From CAG-791 sp002394525 (GTDB lineage Bacteria > Bacillota > Clostridia > Lachnospirales > Lachnospiraceae): a stretch of 24,420 nt of DNA. Of this stretch, positions 15,249-21,519 are shown piece by piece (position 1 is the stretch's first letter; each line of letters starts with the position of its first letter). The position numbers were made by a program, and so were the translations under genes. Below the pieces are notes generated by a model. It searched no databases and had not been told where the DNA came from. It worked only from the letters and a program-made list of their open reading frames with translations. The stretch covers positions 1 through 24,420 of the forward strand of contig CAMNFJ010000022.1 in NCBI GenBank assembly GCA_946536955.1, written 5' to 3'.

Positions 15249-18200
15249 TCACGCCTCCGCTGCGCCGCCCGGCCTGGCCGCTTCGTCGGTTCCTGCCACA
15301 GGCACGTTGCCCGGCATGGCCGCTCCGGCGGTTCTGGTTCCCGCCACGAGCACGTCTGCACCTGTGTTTTCTTCCGCCTCAAGCTCCGGGCCCGCGGGCG
15401 TCTCCGCCTCCCTGAAATCCCCCTCGGGGATCGACTCCCTGCGTTTGTCCAGCAGGTGCAGGACCAGGGACACGACTGCGTAGATCAGGCCGAAGAGCAG
15501 GATCAGCACCAGGGTCCCCGCGGACACGGCCGCTCCCAGGAGCAGGCCCGGCGTCTGATAGCGGAGCTCGATCTCGTGGCTGCCCGCCGGCAGGAGGATG
15601 GCGCTGAACATGGTGTCCGCCCTCAGCAGCTCCGCCCTGGTGCCGTCCACATAAGCCGACCAGCCGGGTGTGCGCGGAATCTGCAGGCAGAGGATCTTCG
15701 GCGCGGCCAGATCAATCCGGCCCGTGATCCTGTCTGTTGCGGAGCTCTCTCCCATCTCGTGGATATCCAGGTCCTCCAGCGTCTCTGCCCGCAGGGCCTG
15801 GACCTGGGCCTGATAAGAGGTCATGGGCTGGCAGACCACCCCGATCGAATCAAAGGAGAAGGTCCCCTCTGCCGGGAAGGTGATCTCGATCCTGTCCATG
15901 GCCTGCTCATGCCAGCGCAGGTTGACCAGGAAGTCCTTCTGGCCCGTGGTCCAGGGGTCCATGGGCGTCGTAAATCCAAGCTGCTTGTCCGCAGCCATTA
16001 TCTCTCCCGAAAAGCCCCTGACAGGCAGAAGGAACTTGGTGGACCCGCTCCTGCCCGCGGGCGCCTGGTACTGCATGCCGCGCAGGTAGAGCCCGGTCTC
16101 ACAGGCCGGCAGACCGCTGAAGCTGATGGTCACGGGTGTCCCGGCCTCTCGGATCTCGAAGGAGATCCTCTCTTTTCCGCCCGCGGCCTCCAGGGCCACT
16201 GCCTGATTGTCCTGATCAGCCGCGGCAGATTCCTCCGTGCCCGCTGCTGTGCCCGCAGTTGCCGCTGCCGCTCCGGAAGCAGCGCCCGCTCCTGCAGCTG
16301 CTGCAGGAGCTGCTGCCGGCGCAGGGGCCGCCGCTGCTGTTGCTGCTGCCGCCGGCACAACGGCGGCTTCCTTCAGCCCCGTGCCCGTGATCTTTCCCTG
16401 ATCAAAGGAAAAGGTGACAGGCAGCCTCTGGTCCGTAAAGCCGGCCGAGGGATCGATCTTTTCAAAATTGTCGGCGGGGATCCTGTCCAGCACGATCCCC
16501 TGCATCAGGGCCTCTTGGCGCTGAGGGATATCCAGGGCCTCATAGTCCTCCCGGCTGATCCATTTGTCGGACGTAAAGCCAAAAGGCAGCGCATAGCTGT
16601 TTTCGTAGACTTCACAGGAATAGCGGTCCACCAGCTCCAGCTCCGGCCACAGATCATGGTTGTCGTAGGAAAGCCCCTCCTTTTTTACATAGCCATAGGG
16701 AACGCCCTCTTTGTCATTGCCCAGGAAATAGCGGATACCCGCGATCTCATTGAGAAAAGTCCGGTCATCCAGGCTGTCATACAGGTGGATCATCCGGTTG
16801 AGCTGCCCTGTCTCCGACAGGAACTGCACGATATCCGGGTTGGACAGGCTCCAGTAGTACTGGGTATTGGAGACGCCGTAGAGCATGGAGGTATTGTTCT
16901 CGGGATTATAGGTGGTGTACCTGTAAAAAGGCACAGTCCCTTTTTCTGTCTTCAGGAGATTTCCGTCGATCAGGTCTGCGGCCGCGGCCGAATCCTTGGC
17001 CGTCTGCACCTCGATCTGGGCCCGGGACAGGTACTCGAAGACCTTGGCGGACCTCTCCGGGGCATAGTCAAAATAACCGGCCGAGGCGATCGTGAGCATG
17101 ACACAGACCAGGAGCATGGCCTGCACGCGCACGGAGACCCTGTAGCTCACTGCGTCCGCCGCCTTGCCCGTGCTCTCAGGGCCTGCCTGAGCCCTGATCC
17201 TGTCCTCCTGCCCGGAGCTCTCCGCCGGGCGGCTGCCGGATCTGCTTTCATAAGATGCGGCAGCCGTAAGCGTTCCCGCGGCGCTTCCATCGGACACAGC
17301 GGCAGCCAGAGACGTTCCTGCGGCGCTTCCACCCGCCGCGGCGCCAGCCAGAGGCGATCCGCTTCCGTCCTCACCGCCGGAAGCTCTTTTTTCCAGCAAA
17401 AAGACATGGCCCAGGAGGACGGCTCCGAGTCCGAAGAGGCCCAGGATAAAGGCCATTCCGCTGGCCCTGGACAGGGTGTAGCTCCAGAAGGCACAGACCG
17501 CCGCCAGGATAAACATCAGGGCAAAGAGGACCGCCAGGGTCCTTCCTCCCGCTTCCATAAACTCCGGGAAGGCCGTTGCGGTCATAAAGCCGACCAGTAG
17601 GGCATAGGCCCACATCCAGCGGTTGGCCGGATAGGAAAAGCCGTTCATCACATAGCCCGCCATGGGCGTCATCAGCAGGCAGGTCAGGCCGACGAAGGCC
17701 GCCTTGAGGTCAAAATGCTTTTTGCGCCTGGCGAAAATAAAGAGGACACAGAGGGCCGCCACGGCTCCGAAGCCCATATAGGTCCAGGACTCGGACAGGG
17801 CCGACGTCCCGTTGGTCAGAAAGCAGTCCAGGAAATTGCGGTAAAAGCTCTCCGTCCAGAAAAAGGGCACAGCCTTGGTCCCGGCCGCCCTGGGATCCTG
17901 CAGAAAGCGCAGCACGACCGGCAGAAAGACCACCGCCGCCAGCATCGTCCCGATCAGCCCGTAAAAGAGGAAGGCGATCCCGTCCAGGACCACCCGGCCC
18001 AGCTGACGGATCCCCCGCAGGCGGAGCGAGCGCCAGACCGCGTACAGGACCGTCATGATGACCAGCATATAGAAAAAGTAAAAATTGCTCACGGCCGAGA
18101 CAAAGACCATGAAGATGAAGAGCCCCGGCTTTTTTTTGCGGAAATATCTCTCGCAGCCCAGCAGGAGCAGCGGGAAAAACACAAAGGGATTGAGGAAATA

Positions 18201-18731
18201 ATGATGGCGCATGCCCGACATGGTAAAGCCGTTGAAAATGTAGATCAGGGCCCCCGCCAGCACGCCCGGACGGGACCTCCTGCCCATGTAGAAGGCATAG
18301 GCGCTGAAGGTGATGCCGGCCATCCAGAACCTGGCCATCAGCATCAGGTCATGGAAATGCAGCAGATATCGCTCCGGCACAAAGACCGCAGGCAGGCTGA
18401 AGGGATCGCCGATCACATAATAGGCCAGGGTCGTAAAGAGGTCCTCCCCGTAGCCGATCCGCAGGCTGAAGGTGGGCACCCGCAGCGAATGCGTCTGCTG
18501 AAAATTCCGCAGGACCTCCTTCCCCCACCGGGCAAAATACAGCAGGCCGTAATAGTGCTGGTTGACCCCGTCCGTCTGCCAGACAAAACGCTTTCTCTTC
18601 AGCCAGAACCACACAAAGACCGCTGCCGCCACAAGAGCGAACAGCAGGGTATACGCGGCATAGTAGACAATATAATCCTTTACGCGCAGACGCGGCTTCT
18701 CTCCCCGTCTGCTTTCGTTTCCAGTCTGCAT
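15249..18731 (-). CDS. YfhO-family GT-C-like membrane glycosyltransferase (paralogue 2)
   Basis: Same family and architecture as the downstream gene: TM1 (about 21-43), loop-1 site WQTDGVNQHYYG (Asp54), conserved DPFSLPA, FHDLMLMARF and SNFYFFYMLVIMTVLYAVW blocks, then an extracytoplasmic part with NTQYYWSLSN, HLYDSLDDRTF and the C-terminal SAYVDGTRAELLRADTMFSAI and LRYQTPGL before the last helix. At 1160 residues it is much longer than B. subtilis YfhO (about 860). Extra length comes from a repetitive Ala/Gly/Ser linker (about 450-520), an almost pure Ala/Pro/Gly tract (about 785-835) and a Glu/Ala-rich tail after the last helix. The frame opens at 18848, but ATG 18731 is chosen because AAGGTGG lies 5 nt upstream. 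Likely donor supply comes from the two GT2 enzymes nearby. Confidence 0.9.
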   Translation of the reverse strand: MQTGNESRRGEKPRLRVKDYIVYYAAYTLLFALVAAAVFVWFWLKRKRFVWQTDGVNQHYYGLLYFARWGKEVLRNFQQTHSLRVPTFSLRIGYGEDLFTTLAYYVIGDPFSLPAVFVPERYLLHFHDLMLMARFWMAGITFSAYAFYMGRRSRPGVLAGALIYIFNGFTMSGMRHHYFLNPFVFFPLLLLGCERYFRKKKPGLFIFMVFVSAVSNFYFFYMLVIMTVLYAVWRSLRLRGIRQLGRVVLDGIAFLFYGLIGTMLAAVVFLPVVLRFLQDPRAAGTKAVPFFWTESFYRNFLDCFLTNGTSALSESWTYMGFGAVAALCVLFIFARRKKHFDLKAAFVGLTCLLMTPMAGYVMNGFSYPANRWMWAYALLVGFMTATAFPEFMEAGGRTLAVLFALMFILAAVCAFWSYTLSRASGMAFILGLFGLGAVLLGHVFLLEKRASGGEDGSGSPLAGAAAGGSAAGTSLAAAVSDGSAAGTLTAAASYESRSGSRPAESSGQEDRIRAQAGPESTGKAADAVSYRVSVRVQAMLLVCVMLTIASAGYFDYAPERSAKVFEYLSRAQIEVQTAKDSAAAADLIDGNLLKTEKGTVPFYRYTTYNPENNTSMLYGVSNTQYYWSLSNPDIVQFLSETGQLNRMIHLYDSLDDRTFLNEIAGIRYFLGNDKEGVPYGYVKKEGLSYDNHDLWPELELVDRYSCEVYENSYALPFGFTSDKWISREDYEALDIPQRQEALMQGIVLDRIPADNFEKIDPSAGFTDQRLPVTFSFDQGKITGTGLKEAAVVPAAAATAAAAPAPAAAPAAAAGAGAASGAAAATAGTAAGTEESAAADQDNQAVALEAAGGKERISFEIREAGTPVTISFSGLPACETGLYLRGMQYQAPAGRSGSTKFLLPVRGFSGEIMAADKQLGFTTPMDPWTTGQKDFLVNLRWHEQAMDRIEITFPAEGTFSFDSIGVVCQPMTSYQAQVQALRAETLEDLDIHEMGESSATDRITGRIDLAAPKILCLQIPRTPGWSAYVDGTRAELLRADTMFSAILLPAGSHEIELRYQTPGLLLGAAVSAGTLVLILLFGLIYAVVSLVLHLLDKRRESIPEGDFREAETPAGPELEAEENTGADVLVAGTRTAGAAMPGNVPVAGTDEAARPGGAAEA

Positions 18732-18736
18732 TCTTT

Positions 18737-18743
18737 CCACCTT
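18737..18743 (-). promoter_or_regulatory. Ribosome binding site deciding the YfhO paralogue 2 start
   Basis: AAGGTGG lies 5 nt before ATG 18731 on the minus strand. Earlier in-frame ATGs at 18848, 18809 and 18776 lack a comparable site. Confidence 0.55.
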
Positions 18744-18858
18744 TTTTACATTTTCAAAAGGACTGCCCGCGGCCATTTTCAGATCCGCGGACACCTTCCC
18801 GGTATCCATTTCAACGATCTGTTCCAGCGCCTGCCCGCGCAGGCACATAGTTATGATT

Positions 18859-18889
18859 AGTTTACCACAGATCCGCCCTGAAGTGGTAA
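18859..18889 (-). promoter_or_regulatory. Inverted repeat overlapping an extended -10, possible operator
   Basis: TTACCAC (18862-18868) and GTGGTAA (18883-18889) are perfect 7-bp arms with a 14-bp spacer, the geometry of a dimeric repressor site. On the minus strand the promoter-proximal arm merges into TGGTAAACT, an extended -10 (hexamer 18859-18864) that could drive the YfhO gene. No good -35 is seen. The site lies between divergent genes (YfhO and mtnN). A small RNA hairpin is an alternative reading. Confidence 0.4.
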
Positions 18890-18908
18890 TATATAGCTGA
18901 CTGATGAA

Positions 18909-18992
18909 AGCTAATGGCTATTGGCTTTTAGCTCTTAGCTAACAGCTAACAGCTAATAGCTAACAGCTAACAGCTAATAACTAACAGCTAAT
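18909..18992. repeat. Twelve-unit heptamer array upstream of mtnN
   Basis: Twelve contiguous 7-mers fill 84 bp without a phase slip. The first four are degenerate (AGCTAAT, GGCTATT, GGCTTTT, AGCTCTT) and the next eight are nearly uniform AGCTAAC or AGCTAAT. The array ends 24 bp before the mtnN start and 6 bp before its ribosome binding site. It probably lies in the mtnN 5' leader. Copy number could vary by slippage. Confidence 0.9.
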
Positions 18993-19016
18993 CTTACCAA
19001 AGGAGACGTCCTGCCC

Positions 19017-19733
19017 ATGAATACAAGGATCGGCATCATCGGTGCCATGGACAGTGAGATCGAAAAGCTCACAAAAGAAGAAATGACCTCCGAAGAGGTC
19101 ATCCAGAAGGCTGATTTTCAGTTTCACAAGGGAAAGATAGGTTCGACAGACGTCATCATCGTCCGGAGCGGGATCGGCAAGGTCAATGCCGCGATCTGCG
19201 CCCAGATCATGATCGACTGCTTCGATATCACCCACCTGATCAACACCGGGATCGCCGGATCCCTGGACCACCGGATCAATATCGGGGATATCGTGCTGAG
19301 CACCGACGCCATGTATCACGATATGGATCTCTCCCCCCTGGGCTTTGCGCCGGGTGTCATCCCCCGCATCGGCACCGCCCACAGTCTGAGCAGCTTCCCG
19401 GCGGACCCCCGCCTGCGGGAACTCGCAGCCGGGGTCTGCCGCACCGCCCTGCCCGGCGTCGGGGTCCATGAGGGCCGGATCGTCAGCGGAGACCAGTTCA
19501 TCAGCTCCGCGGATCAGAAGACCCGCCTCGTTGACACCTTCCAGGCCATCTGCACGGAGATGGAAGGGGCGGCCATCGCCCACACCGCCTTTGTCAATCA
19601 CATTCCCTTCCTTGTCGTCCGCGCGATCTCCGACAAGGCCGACGAGGAGGCGGATGTCTCTTTCGAGGCTTTTGAAACCCGGGCTACGCAGAACTGCGCC
19701 AGGCTTGTGTCCGGCATGGTCCGGAGCCTGTGA
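19017..19733 (+). CDS. mtnN: 5'-methylthioadenosine/S-adenosylhomocysteine nucleosidase
   Basis: Hydrolyses the glycosidic bond of methylthioadenosine and S-adenosylhomocysteine, releasing adenine and feeding the thio-sugars to salvage and the activated methyl cycle. The 238-residue length fits the family. Motifs: GIIGAMDSEIEKL with Glu14 aligning with the catalytic base Glu12 of E. coli, NTGIAGSLD, GDIVLSTDAMYHDMD, SGDQFIS, EMEGAAIAH (nucleoside binding) and RAISDKAD with the proton donor Asp206. AAAGGAG lies 11 nt before ATG 19017. It is the only plus-strand gene in the window. It shares a pathway with the met genes about 14 kb away, but sits inside a glycosylation region with no obvious functional link to it. 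Confidence 0.95.
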   Translation: MNTRIGIIGAMDSEIEKLTKEEMTSEEVIQKADFQFHKGKIGSTDVIIVRSGIGKVNAAICAQIMIDCFDITHLINTGIAGSLDHRINIGDIVLSTDAMYHDMDLSPLGFAPGVIPRIGTAHSLSSFPADPRLRELAAGVCRTALPGVGVHEGRIVSGDQFISSADQKTRLVDTFQAICTEMEGAAIAHTAFVNHIPFLVVRAISDKADEEADVSFEAFETRATQNCARLVSGMVRSL

Positions 19734-19755
19734 GCCGGGAGTAAAGGGGCTTCCT

Positions 19756-19875
19756 GGTGTGACGGGGAGTATGACAGGAAGGTGTGACAGGGGGACAGGC
19801 ACTGTGTCACAGTACTGTGACACAGTGCCTGTCCCCCTGTCACACCCAGTGCCTGTCCCCCTGTCACACAGTGCA
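19756..19875. repeat. REP-like cluster with a 66-bp perfect palindrome
   Basis: Positions 19781-19846 are a perfect palindrome: 33-bp arms centred on AGTACT, starting GGTGTGACAGGGGGACAGGC. A degenerate GTGTGAC half-unit precedes it at 19757. A 23-bp copy of the right arm (19823-19845) is repeated exactly at 19847-19869. The cluster lies in the 175-bp gap between the convergent mtnN and GT2 genes. Terminal GTGTGACA/TGTCACAC arms resemble REP/BIME elements mobilised in trans by IS200-like (RAYT) transposases. It lacks a U-tract, so a standard terminator role is not supported. Confidence 0.9.
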
Positions 19876-19908
19876 TGGCTCAGAGGAGTCAGCCGGTACG
19901 TCCCGGGC

Positions 19909-20853
19909 TCACTCCTCTTTTTTTGCGCTGTCCAGTTCCTCCTTGACGACATAGACGGGGCGGCCCTTGGTCTCGGTGTAGTTCTTGGCCATGTACTGGC
20001 CCAAAATGCCGATTCCCAGCAGCTGGATGCCCGACAGCATGAGGATGAGGCAGGCCAGGGTGGGGAAGCCGGCGACGGGGTCTCCCCAGAGGATGGTCTT
20101 GATCACGATGATGATCAGGTAGAGGATCGAGAGGCAGAAGATGAAAAAGCCGACCACCGAGGACAGGATCAGGGGCTTGTTGGAGAAGGCCACGATCCCG
20201 TCAAAGGCATAGGTCAGGAGCTTCCAGAAATTCCATTTGGAGGTCCCGCTGGCCCGGTCCTCGACCTCATAGGGCATGTAAAAGGTCTCAAAGCCCACCC
20301 AGGCGAAGATTCCCTTGGAGAAACGGCATTTTTCGGGCAGGGACAGGATGGCGTCCACCACGGGCCGCCTCATGAGGCGGAAGTCGCTGGCGGCCTGCAT
20401 GATCTTGATGTCGGTCATGCTGTCCATGACTTTATAAAAGGTCTTTTTGATCAGCGAGATCAGGGCGTTTTCCCTGCGCTCCTCCTGGTAGGCAGCGACG
20501 GCGTCGTACTCGGGGTGGTCCTCCAGGATCTTCATCATCTTTACGATATAGGCGGGGTTCTGCTGGAGGTCCGCGTCAATGATGACTGTGAAATCCCCCT
20601 GCGAGCTTCTGAGTCCGGCCAGGAGGGCGGCCTCCTTGCCGAAGTTTCTGGAGAAGCTGACGACCCGGACGCGGTACAGCGCGCGGCTGCACAGGGCCCT
20701 GAGCTTTGCGAGGGTCCCGTCCCGGCTCCCGTCGTTGACAAAGATCAGCTCCGTCTGCGGCATCAGGTCTCCCAGGGCCTTGACGGTCTGCTCGTAAAAC
20801 AGGTCTATATTTCCCTCCTCGTTGTAGCAGGGAACGATCACGGACAATAGCAT
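19909..20853 (-). CDS. GT2 polyprenyl-phosphate glycosyltransferase (GtrB/CsbB/DPM1-like), second copy
   Basis: Cytoplasmic enzyme expected to load a sugar onto undecaprenyl phosphate. The 314-residue product shows VPCYNEEG (7-14), VNDGSRDGT (39-47), FSRNFGKE (67-74), the metal site DADLQQNP (93-100) and the SDFRLM and FSKGIFAWVGF blocks, then two C-terminal membrane helices near GDPVAGFPTLACLILMLSG. It is paralogous to the GT2 gene at 10652-11605. The start ATG 20853 has AGAGG 9 nt upstream, and this site sits just at the stop of the GtrA gene, 13 bp away, so the two are almost certainly co-transcribed. The pairing GtrA plus GtrB-like GT2 is the classical donor-synthesis and flipping unit. 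Confidence 0.93.
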   Translation of the reverse strand: MLLSVIVPCYNEEGNIDLFYEQTVKALGDLMPQTELIFVNDGSRDGTLAKLRALCSRALYRVRVVSFSRNFGKEAALLAGLRSSQGDFTVIIDADLQQNPAYIVKMMKILEDHPEYDAVAAYQEERRENALISLIKKTFYKVMDSMTDIKIMQAASDFRLMRRPVVDAILSLPEKCRFSKGIFAWVGFETFYMPYEVEDRASGTSKWNFWKLLTYAFDGIVAFSNKPLILSSVVGFFIFCLSILYLIIIVIKTILWGDPVAGFPTLACLILMLSGIQLLGIGILGQYMAKNYTETKGRPVYVVKEELDSAKKEE

Positions 20854-20866
20854 TTTTACAATCCTC

Positions 20867-21325
20867 TTAAGCCCGGTCCCGGAAGACCAGGAAGCGGCTG
20901 ATGAAGTAGTTGCCGATCACGACCAGGACCTGGGTCGCCAGCTTGGCGATCATCTCATCCTGGTGGAGGATCTCATAGAGCACAAAGACGCCGCCGACCT
21001 CGATCACCATGGTCGCCAGCCTGGCGCCGATGAAGCGGGCGCATTCGGCAGCCAGCTCCCCCCAGCTGCTGCAGTGGGAGCGGAACACGATCAGCTTGTT
21101 GGTCACATAGGCAAAGATGATCGAGACCGACACAGAGATAATATTGCTGACATTGACATTGAGGCCCACGACCCGGCAGAGCACCGCGTAGACGACCAGG
21201 TTGACCAGGGTCGTGCAGCCCCCGATCACCAGATAGCGCATCCCCTCCGAGGTCAGAAGGCTTATGATCCTGCTCCCTGCGGACTGGCCTGCCGTCGCTT
21301 CCACATTTCTGTTTTCTTCTTCCAT
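20867..21325 (-). CDS. GtrA-family membrane protein (putative polyprenyl-phosphate-sugar flippase)
   Basis: Small membrane protein of 152 residues with four hydrophobic helices (about 29-50, 57-77, 98-120 and 126-146). It carries the internally repeated GtrA ends NKLIVFRS (about 76-83) and NYFISRFLVFRD (about 139-150). GtrA/GtcA proteins are proposed to flip undecaprenyl-phosphate-linked sugar outward; this is inferred from genetics in other species. The frame extends to 21421, but ATG 21325 is preferred: AGGAAAGGAA lies 5 nt upstream and the length then fits the family. It is first in a two-gene unit with the GT2 gene, and the terminator at 21458-21487 separates it from the YfhO gene behind it. 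It is the only GtrA in the window and may serve both GT2 enzymes. Confidence 0.93.
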   Translation of the reverse strand: MEEENRNVEATAGQSAGSRIISLLTSEGMRYLVIGGCTTLVNLVVYAVLCRVVGLNVNVSNIISVSVSIIFAYVTNKLIVFRSHCSSWGELAAECARFIGARLATMVIEVGGVFVLYEILHQDEMIAKLATQVLVVIGNYFISRFLVFRDRA

Positions 21326-21330
21326 GCAGC

Positions 21331-21340
21331 TTCCTTTCCT
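21331..21340 (-). promoter_or_regulatory. Ribosome binding site deciding the GtrA start
   Basis: AGGAAAGGAA lies 5 nt before ATG 21325 on the minus strand and gives a product of family-typical length. Confidence 0.55.
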
Positions 21341-21370
21341 GCAACTTGATTTTTCCGTTCTTCCACAGCA

Positions 21371-21417
21371 TGCCGCTCGCAAGGCGGCAACACTTGCTTT
21401 GCAAGTATGCAATGCGG
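21371..21417. repeat. Dispersed palindrome upstream of the GtrA gene
   Basis: TGCCGC (21371-21376) pairs with GCGGCA (21384-21389), followed by ACTTGC (21392-21397) paired with GCAAGT (21401-21406). On the minus strand the sequence follows the same order as the hairpin at 190-222 next to metH (GCA, CTTGC, CAAGTG, TGC, CGCC), so it looks like a second copy of that element. It lies between the GtrA start and the terminator; no other gene or clear promoter is visible in this gap. Confidence 0.5.
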
Positions 21418-21457
21418 TCACAGTTGCCTGGGCCGTCCCGCGGTACAGGCACCGGAT

Positions 21458-21487
21458 TGAAAAAAACGCTGTCGGGCGTTTTTTTCA
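21458..21487 (-). terminator. Intrinsic terminator after the YfhO gene
   Basis: TGAAAAAAACGC (21458-21469) pairs perfectly with GCGTTTTTTTCA (21476-21487) across a 6-nt loop. The stem is A/T-rich at its base with GC pairs at the top, and the T7 run follows the GC part, so it would work in either direction. It starts about 30 bp beyond the YfhO stop. Confidence 0.75.
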
Positions 21488-21519
21488 GTCTTGCAAAGCA
21501 TTTATCCGGGAAATCCCTG

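Noticed and set aside
15456..17600. Long plus-strand open frame (714 codons) opposite YfhO paralogue 2
   Set aside because: Antisense to a well-supported membrane protein; the product is rich in Gln, Gly, His and Arg with no membrane or domain signature. The same applies to antisense frames at 9160-10614, 17715-18860, 19468-20850 and 21346-23202.
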